In this document: positions 1 to 9,521 of the stretch, piece after piece
How positions within the stretch are numbered: position 1 is the stretch's first letter
Layout: every line of letters starts with the position of its first letter
Source of the DNA: Neoaquamicrobium sediminum
GTDB lineage: Bacteria > Pseudomonadota > Alphaproteobacteria > Rhizobiales > Rhizobiaceae
Length of the DNA stretch: 64,000 nucleotides
NCBI RefSeq assembly: GCF_013240295.1
Contig: NZ_JABETK010000003.1
Coordinates: 604,868-668,867 of the forward strand
Direction of reading: 5' to 3'
Notes under the pieces: generated by a model
The model's input: only the letters and a program-made list of their open reading frames with translations
What the model was told of the DNA's origin: nothing
Database searches by the model: none
Program-made: the position numbers and the translations under genes

Positions 1-2
1 AT

Positions 3-143
3 TCCCCGGTCGCCGCAGGCGCTTTGTCATCCTTGGTCATCGCGACGATCTCGCTCGCTGCGCTCGGGCTGTGGGCTCGTCCTTTGGGTTCGAATGGTGG
101 GACGCTTGAATCAGGAAAGCAAATGGAATTAAATGCCCGATAG
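3..143 (+). CDS. C-terminal end of a membrane protein, 5' truncated by the window edge
   Basis: One frame is open from the window edge to a TAG at 141-143. It encodes a hydrophobic stretch (around ALSSLVIATISLAALGLW) and then a polar tail of about 20 residues ending MELNAR. This is what the last transmembrane helix and cytoplasmic tail of an inner-membrane transporter look like, for example an MFS permease, but too little is present to name a family. It lies 33 bases upstream of the LysR-type gene on the same strand. Only the open frame and the hydrophobicity are seen; the transporter call is inference. Confidence 0.45.
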   Translation, partial: SPVAAGALSSLVIATISLAALGLWARPLGSNGGTLESGKQMELNAR

Positions 144-144
144 A

Positions 145-159
145 TGCAATAATATTGCA
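145..159. promoter_or_regulatory. 15-bp palindrome upstream of the LysR-type gene
   Basis: TGCAAT-AAT-ATTGCA is a perfect inverted repeat ending 16 bases before the start codon at 176. LysR regulators bind dyads of the T-N11-A type, so this is a plausible autoregulatory site. The binding is inferred. Confidence 0.45.
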
Positions 160-175
160 CTATAGGAGACTAGCA

Positions 176-1020
176 ATGGACATCGATCGCGCCCGTACCT
201 TCCTGGAGATCGTCCATTGCGGTTCGTTCCTCGGCGCAGCCGACCGACTGCACGTCACGCAGACCACAGTGAGCGCACGCATTCGCACGTTGGAGGAGGG
301 ACTAGGCCGGCGTCTGTTCGTGCGCAACCGCAACGGTGCGCAGCTTACGCCGGCGGGTCGCGAGTTCGAGCGATTCGCCCAATCCTTCGTCCAGATATGG
401 GAGCGCGCCCGCCAACAGCTTGCGATCCCCTCCGGTCGAACCAGCGTGATCGCGCTGGGCGGTGAACTCAGCCTGTGGAACCCGCTCCTGCTCGACTGGC
501 TGGTATGGATGCGCAAGGCCAAGCCCGAAATCGCCATCCATGCCCATGTCGGTGTGCCCGACCAACTCATCGAGCAGTTGAGAACCGGCGTGCTCGACAT
601 CGCCGTCCTCTACGCGCCGAAGCTTCTGCCCGGGTTCAGGGTGGAGCTTCTCCAGGAAGAGCAACTGATACTGGTCCGAACACCGGACCGGGAAGTGAAC
701 GACGACGCCGCGCCGGACTATGTCTATGTCGATTGGGGACCGCTTTTCGCGGCCCAGCATGGCACCGGCTCGCCCGCGTTCCGCGAGCCGGGGTTGATGG
801 TAGGGCTTGGCCCGCTCGGCCTGAGTTACATCCTCAGAGCAGGCGGTATGGGCTATTTCCGGAGGGGGTGGTGAAGCCTCACATCGAGGCGGGCGAGTTG
901 GAGATCGTGGAAGGTGCGCCCGAGTTCACCTACCCCGCCTATGCCGTCTATCCCGAGACCGGAGAGGGACGCGCGGACATGCAGGACGCGTTGCAGGGGC
1001 TGAAGCAGGTGGTCACCTGA
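176..1020 (+). pseudogene. LysR-family transcriptional regulator, one-base frameshift
   Basis: The product starts MDIDRARTFLEIV, has a winged HTH at about residues 5-60 (AADRLHVTQTTVSARIRTLE) and then a substrate-binding domain. The ATG at 176 is preceded by AGGAG at 164-168; an upstream ATG at 155 lacks such a site. At about 862-868 the frame breaks after GGMGYF. Losing one base turns the expected PEGVVKPHIEAG into a stop at 872-874, and the shifted frame continues with regulator-like sequence to 1020. Total length is then about 281 codons, slightly short of the usual 290-310. The single missing C in TTTCCGG could be a sequencing error, so the gene may be intact in the organism. Its target is unknown. 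Confidence 0.8.
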
Positions 1021-1256
1021 TCGCCGCCGTTTCGCGCTCCCGCCGGGATTTGCCATCGTGCGTTCGTGACCGGGTATTGACCAGCGCTGCAAAGCTGCCC
1101 GCGGTCGATCAGATTCTGCGGACCGAAGCCACACTGAGTATCTGCTTTAAGACAATTATTTTGCGTTGAAATAGGGATTAAATTCATTCGACTTTTTCTA
1201 AGACTGACAAGACAATCGGGTAGTTCCAAAGACCGGTCCGATTGTTGGAGGCATCA

Positions 1257-1967
1257 ATGTTGCGGGCGAAGGACATCATGACATCTCCAATAATTTCCGT
1301 AGGCCCGGACGCCCGGGTCGCGGACGTCGCGGAACTCCTCTTGACCCACGGCATCAGCGCCGTGCCCGTGATCGAGAAGGGCACACTGAGGGGCATCGTC
1401 AGCGAGGGAGATCTCCTGCATCGCGAGGAGATTGACACCCTGCCGCCCAATCGCTCCTGGTGGCTCGGGCTGTTCAGGGACAACGGCGCGCTGGCCAGAG
1501 GTTATGCAAAAACCCATTCCGTCCATGTTGCAGACGTGATGACACGCGATGTCGTGACGGTGGACGAAGAGACCCCGGTGCGTGAGATTGCCGACATCCT
1601 CGAGCGCAGGCACATCAAGAGAGTGCCGGTGCTGCGCGACGGCCGGCTGACAGGAATAGTGAGCCGCGCGAACCTCATTCGGGCCTTGGCGGTAGCTTTT
1701 CAAGGCACGTTGCTGCCGGTTTCGCGCGAAGAGTCCGACATCAGGACGGATGTGCTGACCGCTCTTCGAAAGGAAAGCTGGACAGTTACCACGGGTCTTG
1801 ACGCCAGCGTGGCGGACGGAGTGGTAACCCTGTGGGGCACATTTCAGTCCGAAGACGAGCGCCGCGCGTCGCAGGTGCTCGTAGAGAATATTCCAGGTGT
1901 AAGCGCTGTCGACGACCGTAGGGTGTTAATCGATCTCGCCTATAAGGTTGCATACGGCGCGATCTGA
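1257..1967 (+). CDS. CBS-domain pair with C-terminal BON domain
   Basis: A 236-residue protein. Two CBS motifs occupy about residues 1-60 (MLRAKDIMTSPIISV, then HGISAVPVIEKG) and 90-145 (VADVMTRDVVTV, then HIKRVPVLRDGRLTGIV). A BON domain follows at about 165-230 (DGVVTLWGTFQSEDERRA). CBS pairs bind adenine nucleotides such as AMP, ATP or c-di-AMP; BON domains are thought to bind membranes or phospholipid. The ATG at 1257 is chosen because TTGGAGG lies at 1245-1251; in-frame TTG codons upstream have no such site. CBS-BON proteins are common single genes in rhizobia with a presumed energy- or stress-sensing role, and no neighbour here defines the job. Confidence 0.88.
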   Translation: MLRAKDIMTSPIISVGPDARVADVAELLLTHGISAVPVIEKGTLRGIVSEGDLLHREEIDTLPPNRSWWLGLFRDNGALARGYAKTHSVHVADVMTRDVVTVDEETPVREIADILERRHIKRVPVLRDGRLTGIVSRANLIRALAVAFQGTLLPVSREESDIRTDVLTALRKESWTVTTGLDASVADGVVTLWGTFQSEDERRASQVLVENIPGVSAVDDRRVLIDLAYKVAYGAI

Positions 1968-2012
1968 TTTTATCGGAAGCCGACCCTCCAGCATCATTCA
2001 TTCTATCAACTA

Positions 2013-2092
2013 ATGATGAGGAAGGTCTACTGGTTGGACGACGAGGTGTGCGCGGCGATCGAGCCGCAGCTTCCGAAGAACCACCCGGGGAG
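2013..2092 (+). mobile_element. IS5-family transposase N-terminal remnant
   Basis: The first 26 codons (MRKVYWLDDEVCAAIEPQLP, then KNHPG) match the start of IS5-family transposases, which begin with a W-L-D/S-D-E...W..IEPHLPKN.PG pattern. The match stops abruptly near 2092 and the rest of the transposase is absent. This is a scrap left by an old insertion or a recombination. It lies downstream of the CBS-BON gene and beside the decayed DUF6671 gene, so the strip from 2.0 to 2.5 kb is probably a rearrangement junction. Confidence 0.55.
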
Positions 2093-2254
2093 CGCACGGT
2101 TGGCCCAGCACGATCTTGAAACGCTTCAACTGCTGGTCTCACCGGCGGCTGCGGAGCAGCGAATTGATGCTCTCGTTGTGAGGGAGCGTGCTTCCGCTGT
2201 CGGGGTCGATCGGCTCCAGCCACGCGAAGGCACACCGCTCCGCCCATGGAAACG

Positions 2255-2528
2255 CATGGCCCGCTCCAGGTAGCCGCCTTCGCTGGCAAAGCCGATCGGC
2301 AGGCCTGTGGTCTCATATTCAGCCGCGCCTTCGCGTTCGTCATCTCGCGAATGGTGCCGGCGCTCAGAACCGCGCCGGTGAAGGTTCCGAGCGCGTCGAT
2401 GTCGATATCAGGCGCGATGGGGATGATCAGCCCGAGACGGTTGTGCAAGATCGGGCGATCGCTGCTTCCTTGCCATGCATGGTGGCGAGCACGGCGTGCC
2501 GTCCGGCATAGGGTGCACACGGGTGAAC
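2255..2528 (-). pseudogene. DUF6671-like gene, truncated and frameshifted
   Basis: Reading leftward from about 2528, three frames in turn give PYAGRHAVLATMHGKEAAIA, then LIIPIAPDIDIDALGTFTGA, then TTGLPIGFASEGGY. In that order these match the N-terminal half of DUF6671 proteins as I recall them (Y-A-G-R.A.LATMHGKE..I, D.DALGTFTGE, GLP.G.ASEG). The zinc-ribbon C-terminal half is missing. The function of DUF6671 is not known. The start runs directly out of the dabA frame with no stop between them, so the dabA end and this gene start have been damaged or fused. The family name rests on memory of conserved motifs. Confidence 0.5.
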
Positions 2529-2529
2529 G

Positions 2530-4990
2530 GTGGCTACTGAAAGACGCCTGGTGATTGGAGCCGCGTTTTCATGGGCTTGTCTGAAAACTCGAGGTTTTTC
2601 CTCTGCTTCTTTCCACGTCAGATTACCAGCGTAACGCCAGGCCATTCGACCATCTTCATCGAGCGCAAAGAGGTGCAGCCAACGATTGTCGAACAGTGCC
2701 CGGACCTCCGAGTGACGCTCGAGGATGTCGGCGATCGCCTCGCGCGGCGCCTCGATCACGACAGAGAGCCGCAGCGGCTCATGTACCAGCTGCTCCCCGT
2801 CATAAACGGATTGCCAGGGCAGCCCGGCGCGTAAGATACCGCCATTGCCTTCGACCACGCCAACGCCGCCGGTGACATTATGCAGTAGCTTGTTGCCGGC
2901 ACCGAAGAGTCCGGGCGCGACGGTCGAGCCGTAATATTGCAGGCTGATCCAGCTCGCTACGATGACCGGCGCGGTCAGGATCAGTTCCAGCACGCCGAAG
3001 CCCCCGTCCCGCCGCCAGTCATAGTCGTGCAGGAAGGCGCTGCCGGCCAGATCGCGGCCCGAGGTGCGCCACCGCGGTGCGGCGACGAAGGCCTTGCAGC
3101 CGGCGAGGGCCCATTCGGGCCGCAGTTCGGCCCAGTCGCGGGCGCGACGGGCGATGTCAGCTTGCGACTCGGCGCGGGGCAGGCGCCTCGCCCGTTCCGC
3201 GCGGACAAGCCCACCCGCGGCCTGGAGCCAGCCTCTGGCCCTTGCCAAGTCTATGGCGTGGTCCGCCGACGGATGATCGGCGCTGTAGATCATGACGTTG
3301 TCGGTCGTCGTGTCGTGGTGGGCGGCGAGGAACAGCGTGTCCTCGGGAACCACGATGCCGCGCCCGATGAGGCCGGCGCGGACGTCAGGCTCATTGAGAA
3401 GCGAGGCGAGCAGCCGGGCATTGACCTCGCCCGAATAGCCGCCGCAGGCTCCGCAATGCAGCGTGGTGGCATGCGGATTGTTGACGACGTTGGCGCCGTG
3501 ACCAGCGATCAGCACCAGCCGGGCGAAGCCCTCGGTGAGCGACATGGCCATGAGCACGTTCTCCGCCATCGCGATCCGCTGCTCAGGTCCGATTTCCTCG
3601 GTCGGCGCGGCGCCGGATCGTTCGGAGCGGCGGTGCGGGTGAGCCCTAGCGCATCGCGCAGGAGCTTGCCGACATAGACCGGCCCCGCCGCCTCGACGAA
3701 CGCGAAAGATGAGATGGCAGCGAGCCTAAAGCGGCCCCAGGCACGTTTCGCGCGCGACGCAATCCTTGCCGCCCGATCGGCGCGCCCGGTCTGAGGCGTC
3801 GGCTCTCCAGAGCACGTGAAGAGAGCGGGCTGGAGCAGCACGGGCAGGCGTGCTTCCACCACGTCCGAGCCGAAACGGCGGTGAGCTATCCCCATGCCGA
3901 AGAAGCCGGCGAAACCCAAGGTGCTGATGCCGGAATCCAGGGTTTCCAGCGCCCGGCGAAAGACCTCAGAGCGCACGTCGATGCAGAAGGCTATTTGCAT
4001 CGCGGGTCGCGACGAAGCCGGCGCGGCAGGCCGCGCTTCAGCTAAAAGGGCCCGCAGCCGCCGCTGGGCCGCGCGCTCAGTAGCCTCCTGGAGGATCGCG
4101 TCGATATGATCCTCCGCGCTAGCGGCAATCGGTTCGGCATGGGCAATCACGGTCTCGCGCCATCGCGATCCGATGTCCTGTTGGTAGCGGCGCAGCAGTG
4201 CTGCGTCCCACACGAGGCGAATGGTGAGGAGTTCGGTCACCGTTCCGTCCGTTCCACCTGTCAGTTCGGCCTGCCAGAGGCGGTAGCGCGCGAGCTGCCC
4301 CCAGCCGCCGAGCCCTGTCAGCAAACGGTGGAAGCAGCTTTCCAGAGCCGCCTCGGAAAGACCGAGCAATTGGACCGCGTCAATGAAGGCAGCTTCGGCG
4401 GTTTCGGGTGTGTCCGCGACGGTTTTGGCGAAGTTGGCAAGGCCAAGAATTTCCGGGGTCAGGTCGTGCATGGCGACGGTGCGCCAGGACGAATAGGCGC
4501 CGCGTCCTTCCGCTGCGGCCCAGAGCGCCTGGCCCTGATCGAAATAGCCTGCCGCCCAGTGGCTGATCCGCTCATCGACCACGGCCTGCCAGTCGATGCC
4601 GCTCGCCTCACCCGCCAACTCGGCGACAGTGGGCAGCGCTCGCGCCGGTGGCGCCTCGACGCGCATGGCCTGCTTCAGCGCGGCGAACGTCTGCGGGCGC
4701 TGCGATGCAGGCGCTGCCTCGAGCGCTTCCGCAAGGTCCTTGTCGATAAGTTCGCCACCATGGTGGCGCTCCAGATACCAGCGGCGCGGCATGGTTAGCG
4801 GGATACCTGCCGCCCGCCGCAGACGCGCCGCGGTTACGGCCAGCGGTTCGCCCGTCTGGCCGAGAAACGGATTGACCGCGACGCTTGAGGCCAGCGGCCA
4901 AAGCGGCGGGATGGCGCGCGTCGCGTCGTGCGCCGCCGCGACGATTGCTTCGCGGCCGGGAACTTGGGGCTTGGGGGCAGTCATCAGCAT
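2530..4990 (-). pseudogene. dabA: DabA-type inorganic-carbon uptake subunit (DUF2309/UPF0753), frameshifted
   Basis: DabA is the large cytoplasmic zinc protein of the DAB dissolved-inorganic-carbon accumulation complex; it resembles a beta-carbonic anhydrase and works with the membrane protein DabB. About 820 residues are readable. Zinc-site motifs are present: IAFCIDVRSE (Cys and Asp ligands) near residue 335, and GHGANVVNNPHATTLHCGAC (His and Cys ligands) near 500. At about 3605-3612, after TRTAAPNDPAP, one base is lost; the other frame resumes PTEEIGPEQRIAMAENVLMA. No in-frame stop separates the C terminus from the DUF6671-like remnant, so the true end is uncertain. The start MLMTAPKPQVPGREAI lies 24 bases after dabB on the same strand, so the two form an operon. 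The frameshift may be a sequencing error. Confidence 0.85.
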
Positions 4991-5014
4991 GGTACTCTAC
5001 CTGGTCTGTGAGCG

Positions 5015-6586
5015 TCACGAAGGCTTGCGGACGGCCCAACCGCCCAGCATGCGATCGAGCATCGCGTTGACATAAAGCCCGTTGGTAAGATGGACCCGCA
5101 GGCCCGCAGCCGCCGGATGGCCCGCCCAGAGCGGGAATAGCGCTTGCGCGACTGCAACCAGGCCGAAAGTCAGAACAGCGAGCGCCATCAAGGTCCATTC
5201 GAGCCGGCCCGGTGCGGGCGTCGCGGGCAGCACGCCGGCCGTCAGCCACTCGGCTGCCGTCTGGAGGGCGAAGTAGCCGAGTGCGGCTGTAGTCGCATAA
5301 ATTGCCGTCCTCGTCGTCAGGGCGTGGGGTGCTGCGTCCGCCAGCCCCTGGGCCAGCAGATAGGCAACGCCGAAGATGAGGATGGCACCGAGCGCGAGAG
5401 CCTGCGGCGACTTGTGCTCGAACCCGAACCCGAGACCAAAGGCGGCGCCAATCGCGCCATAAATCGCCAGTGCAATGAGAAAGGCGCGGGCGACGGCGCT
5501 GCCATCGGGAATTGCGACCGGACCCGAGCGGCGGATGGAGGCGACCTGCTCTACGGCGCCGCCCGAGGCTAGGAATGCGTGCGCCTTGTAGAGCGAGTGG
5601 GCGACGATGTGGAGCAGTGCCAGCGGGAACAGCGCCAGCCCGCATTGCAGGATCATGAACCCCATTTGCGCAACGGTGGACCAGGCGAGCGAGGTCTTTA
5701 CCGCGGACTGCGTCAACATGACGAGCGCGCCGAAGAGAGCCGTGAAGCCGCCGATAATCGCCAGCACCGCCAGCACACCAGGCGCGAACAGCATGACGTC
5801 GGCGAAGCGGATGAGGAGGAAGCCGCCCGCATTGATCACACCGGCATGGAGCAACGCCGAAACGGGCGTCGGCGCCTCCATCACCTCGGTCAGCCAGCCA
5901 TGGGTCGGGAACTGTGCTGATTTGAGGAGCGCTGCGATCGCCAGCAATCCCGCTGCGGCCGACGCATGCCAGGGGAGGTCGCCCGATCTCGCCATGGCGT
6001 TGATCGAAGCAATGTCAGTGGTGCCGAGGCCCGTGCTCATCAGCAGAACCGACCCGGCCAGAAAAAGGGCGCTCAGGACCGCGAAGAGCTGCTTCTTGCG
6101 CGCGGCGCGCCGTGCCCCGATGCGCTCGGGATAAAAAAGCAGCAGACGATGAAGCGCAAAGCTCGTCGCGATCCACGCACCGAGCAGCTGGACGAGATTG
6201 CCGGCCTGGACGAGGAGCAGGACTGCGGCGAGTGCCGCGCACATCCAGCCCGTGAAGGCGCCCTGCCTAGCCTCGCCGTCGAGATAGTTATGCGAATAGC
6301 GCAGGACGATCCAGCCGACGAAGGAGACCAGCAGCAGCATCGTCACGCTCACCGCGTCGAGCCGCGCGGAGAGGCCCATACCAGCCCAACCGATCAGCGC
6401 GCTATCGCCCGGGCCCTGCAGCAACAGGAGAAGCAGCGACCCGGCCGCGATGGCGAGAGCCAACATGGCGGACCCCTCGGCCATGGCCACTACGTTCGGC
6501 GGCCTTCGACCCTGGCGAAAAGACGCGAACAGAGCAGCGAGGAAAAGCAAAAGCGGTGCGGCGAGCGGAAGCATATTGATTGACAA
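5015..6586 (-). CDS. dabB: DabB-type membrane subunit (NuoL/MrpA-like)
   Basis: A 523-residue polytopic protein of the proton-conducting membrane transporter family (NADH dehydrogenase subunit 5/NuoL-like), with about 13 hydrophobic helices. Family motifs are visible: SAQFPTHGWLTEVMEAPTPV with SALLHAGVINAGG, and KTSLAWSTVAQMGFM. NuoL has these lysine/histidine and glutamate residues in its ion channel. The following dabA separates it from respiratory complex I: DabB couples ion flow to CO2 hydration by DabA. It is the first gene of the operon, divergent from a LysR regulator with a 103-base shared promoter region. An autotrophic, carboxylating or alkaline niche is possible, but no RuBisCO gene is in the window. 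Confidence 0.87.
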   Translation of the reverse strand: MSINMLPLAAPLLLFLAALFASFRQGRRPPNVVAMAEGSAMLALAIAAGSLLLLLLQGPGDSALIGWAGMGLSARLDAVSVTMLLLVSFVGWIVLRYSHNYLDGEARQGAFTGWMCAALAAVLLLVQAGNLVQLLGAWIATSFALHRLLLFYPERIGARRAARKKQLFAVLSALFLAGSVLLMSTGLGTTDIASINAMARSGDLPWHASAAAGLLAIAALLKSAQFPTHGWLTEVMEAPTPVSALLHAGVINAGGFLLIRFADVMLFAPGVLAVLAIIGGFTALFGALVMLTQSAVKTSLAWSTVAQMGFMILQCGLALFPLALLHIVAHSLYKAHAFLASGGAVEQVASIRRSGPVAIPDGSAVARAFLIALAIYGAIGAAFGLGFGFEHKSPQALALGAILIFGVAYLLAQGLADAAPHALTTRTAIYATTAALGYFALQTAAEWLTAGVLPATPAPGRLEWTLMALAVLTFGLVAVAQALFPLWAGHPAAAGLRVHLTNGLYVNAMLDRMLGGWAVRKPS

Positions 6587-6670
6587 GACAGTCTCCCGAG
6601 GAGCGGTAGTGACCTCCTGCTGCTAGCCGAGCCACCGTCCGAAATAAAATGCATTGTTCGCTCAAATCCG

Positions 6671-6685
6671 TTCGGTATTATCGAA
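6671..6685. promoter_or_regulatory. LysR-type dyad in the dabB/LysR divergent promoter
   Basis: TTCG-GTATTAT-CGAA is a 4+4 inverted repeat with a 7-base spacer, containing a T-N11-A core. It ends five bases before the LysR start codon at 6690 and lies upstream of dabB on the other strand. The position suits autoregulation plus control of dabBA; binding is inferred. Confidence 0.45.
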
Positions 6686-6689
6686 CGTC

Positions 6690-7565
6690 ATGGCAGCGCT
6701 TAATTATCACCACCTGCGATACTTCCGGGCCGTCGCGCATGACGGCAACCTCACGCGTACGGCCGAGCGCTTAAACCTCACCCAGTCGGCCCTTTCGGTG
6801 CAGATTCGCAAACTGGAAGAGCAACTCGGCCACGCGCTCTTCGACCGGCGCGGGCGACAACTTCATCTGACCGAAGCCGGCCGCATCGCGCTTGACCACG
6901 CCGATGTGATCTTCGCGACCGGGGAGGAGCTGCTCGGCACGCTTCGCGAGACCGGTACGGCGCGCCGGGCCCTACGGGTCGGGGCGCTCGCCACCTTGTC
7001 GCGCAACTTCCAGATGGAGTTTCTGCGGCCCGTTCTGGGCCGGACCGACATCGAGCTCGTCTTGCGCTCCGGCGGCGCCGCTGAATTGTTGCGCGCTCTG
7101 GAAACACTGAACCTCGACGTCGTCCTGATCAACCAGGCGCCCGCGCGCGATATGCTCACGTCCTTCGTGGCCCGCAGGATCGCAGAACAGCCGGTCGGCA
7201 TCGTCGGCACACCGGATCGGTTTCATGGCAGAGCTGGCCTCGTTGACCTCTTGCGCGACCATCCCGTCATAGTGCCGACGCTGGAGAGCAGCGTGCGCGC
7301 CGGCTTTGATGCTGTTGCCGATCGCCTAGCGGTGCGCCCGCAGATCGTCGCGGAAGTCGAGGACATGGCGATGATGCGGCTTCTGGCCCGCGAAGATGTT
7401 GGCCTTGCTGTCCTGCCGCCCATCGTCGTCAAGGATGAGCTGGCGGCCGGCCTCCTCGTCGAGGGCGATGAGCCGTTAGGGATCACGGAGACCTTCTTCG
7501 CTGTGACGATGGAACGTCGCTTTCCCAACCCGGCTTTGCGAACGCTCCTGCACGGCTCGACGTAG
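6690..7565 (+). CDS. LysR-family regulator divergent from dabBA
   Basis: A 291-residue LysR protein starting MAALNYHHLRYFRAVAHDGN. The winged HTH lies at about residues 5-62 (TAERLNLTQSALSVQIRKLE) and a type-2 periplasmic-binding-like effector domain at about 90-290. The start at 6690 is preferred over 6654 because alignment to the family begins at YHHLRYF and the upstream part overlaps the predicted operator. The protein resembles the NhaR/CbbR-like branch. The divergent arrangement with dabB is the classic layout for a LysR activator of its neighbour, so control of carbon uptake is likely; the effector is unknown. Confidence 0.85.
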   Translation: MAALNYHHLRYFRAVAHDGNLTRTAERLNLTQSALSVQIRKLEEQLGHALFDRRGRQLHLTEAGRIALDHADVIFATGEELLGTLRETGTARRALRVGALATLSRNFQMEFLRPVLGRTDIELVLRSGGAAELLRALETLNLDVVLINQAPARDMLTSFVARRIAEQPVGIVGTPDRFHGRAGLVDLLRDHPVIVPTLESSVRAGFDAVADRLAVRPQIVAEVEDMAMMRLLAREDVGLAVLPPIVVKDELAAGLLVEGDEPLGITETFFAVTMERRFPNPALRTLLHGST

Positions 7566-7974
7566 AAGCGATTGGAGGGGTACCCGACGCCCAGCGCCCG
7601 TGCCGCATCATCGCGCGTTAGGCCAGTTCCTCAAAATGCCCCACCCGACCTCATCAAGCGACTGATTTGCGCCCGCCGGCATGCACCCACTTCGCAGGAG
7701 GGGCGCCGGACTGTGGCCCTCGCGTTCCTGAGAGAGGCTTTCATATGACTGCCGGCACGCGAAACCTTTCACCATTTCGGACGATCGGCCGAACCTTGCC
7801 TAAGCCGTAACTGGACATTCGCGCTCGTTTCCAGAGACGCCACTGCAGCGCCCTCGCGCATATGCAAGCACTTGCCTCTGGCCTCACTGCTGGATTTTTG
7901 ATAGTGAAGCACTCCAACCCTCAACCGTATCCGAAAGCACCAGCACGGCTCCCACCGTTACAGGCTTTCATTCT
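7566..7974. other. Intergenic, nothing recognised
   Basis: About 400 bases between the LysR gene and the acetyltransferase fusion. No convincing ORF, tRNA-like fold or clear terminator was seen. Confidence 0.5.
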
Positions 7975-7995
7975 TTGCGACCCAAGGTGGCGATG

Positions 7996-8906
7996 ATGGC
8001 GAAGCCTTATATCTCGTTGCGGCCGGAAATAACCCGAACACACGCACTCGCCCTGATGGACTGGATGGAAAATGAACGCGTCACCCGCTACCTGAGTGAC
8101 TCAAGTAGCGTGTCGCGGTTCATCGCCCAAGCCGTCGATCGAGCGCAGCTGCCTATTTTGACGCATTTATTCAATCAGGGCGGCCGCTTTTTCATGGCCT
8201 ACGATCGAAACGATATTCCGGTCGGATTCGTACGGCTAGTCAAGAGTGGCCCTGAGTGTGAGATCGTTGTGGTCGTCGGAGACCACGACAACTGGGGACG
8301 CGGGCTTGGCTGGAGCGCCATCCGGGAGGGTTTGAAGCTAGCCTTTCTTGACATGCGGGCAGAATGCGTCATCGCCAAAATTCATCCCAACAACGCGCGC
8401 TCGCTGAAGGGCTTTGAGCGCTGCGGCTTTCTCCCGAAACTGCGAACGCCAACGCTCACTCATTTGGCCATGACCGCTGACCGGTATCTCCAATTGCTGC
8501 GCGAAGGCGCCATGACCGATTCTTCCCGGATCTGCGTCACCGAGATCGACAAGGCAAGGCTACAGAGACTGATTGAGGTCGAGGAAGAGGCCCAACAAGT
8601 GGATCTCAAACACGAGATCGAGCGAGCGATTATCGTTGAGCCTGAGCATGTCGCGCGCGATGTCGTGACGATGAACTCGAGAGTCGTGCTGAACGTGGAC
8701 GACACGCAACAGGAAGTAACTCTTGTTTATCCGCACGACGCCGACGACCCTCTCGAAAGCTATCGATCCTCTCCGAGGTCGGCACCGCGATTCTGGGGTA
8801 TCAGGAAGGCGATTCCATCGACTGGTTGGTGGCAGAACGCACCAGACGCATTTGCATCGAGGAGGTGGTCTACCAGCCGGAAGCGTTTGGGGACCTTGAG
8901 CTCTAG
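7996..8906 (+). pseudogene. GNAT acetyltransferase fused to an Rnk/GreA-type regulator, one-base frameshift
   Basis: Residues 1 to about 170 are a GNAT N-acetyltransferase (MAKPYISLRPEIT start; acetyl-CoA loop near WGRGLGWSAIREG; HPNNARSLKGFERCGF). From about residue 175 (MTDSSRICVTEIDKARLQRL) the chain continues as a nucleoside-diphosphate-kinase-regulator (Rnk) domain: a short coil, then the GreA/GreB-like C domain with VVTMNSRVVLNVDD. At about 8750 one base is lost; the other frame gives LSILSEVGTAILGYQEGDSI and ends at 8906. Rnk proteins bind RNA polymerase near the secondary channel. I recall such bifunctional proteins in rhizobia, so the fusion itself is probably natural while the frameshift is suspect. 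Start at 7996 chosen by family length; ATG codons at 7993 and 7996 are equally possible. Confidence 0.75.
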
Positions 8907-9390
8907 TCGTACGATGACTTTCGAGATCGAGTCGGCGTAGTACACAACCTGTTAAAACGGATCGCAGTTTCAGTGGCGGACGAACTATGGATGCCGCTGA
9001 TGATCGGATGACCCGGGTCCGTCAGCAGGCTGAGTACTGACTCAGATCTGGCATGGAGACGTAACTCTCATTGCGCCGATTAACACGCGTAGTGATGTTC
9101 GGCTTTTGAACGATGGCGCCGGTGGTAAGTTTTCGCCCGTTTGGCAGGCCGCTCGGGGTCGATTGACTTCCATCGGCATATGGCCGACAGATGCCTGATG
9201 CGCATCAATCTTCGCATAGTCCTCAACGCAAAGGGCTTCAGCCAACCCGGCTGAAGGCCTGGTGCTACTAACTGCGCAAGCAAGAGCGGCACCAGGTTAA
9301 GCCCAGTTCCCAGTTTTGACATGCCGCCATCGCTGAGCGAGCGCCCTGTGCGCTCGCGATGCTGCGTCATGGGTTCAGAGGACAACCGCT
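8907..9390. other. Intergenic, nothing recognised
   Basis: Close to 480 bases with only short frames that do not look like protein. No tRNA or obvious terminator was seen. Confidence 0.4.
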
Positions 9391-9505
9391 ATGAATTTCA
9401 GCTACAGCTACACATTCCCCATCGCCGGACCAAACAAGATCCCTCGCTTCAAAAAGTGGGCCGCAGAGCATGCACCCGAAATCGAGGTAAGCTTGCCGCC
9501 TCAGG

Positions 9506-9513
9506 TTCCGGTC
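9506..9513. repeat. Target-site duplication of IS66, left copy
   Basis: TTCCGGTC directly abuts the left end (GTAAGCGG) of the IS and is identical to the copy at 12056-12063. Eight bases is the duplication length known for IS66. Confidence 0.9.
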
Positions 9514-9521
9514 GTAAGCGG

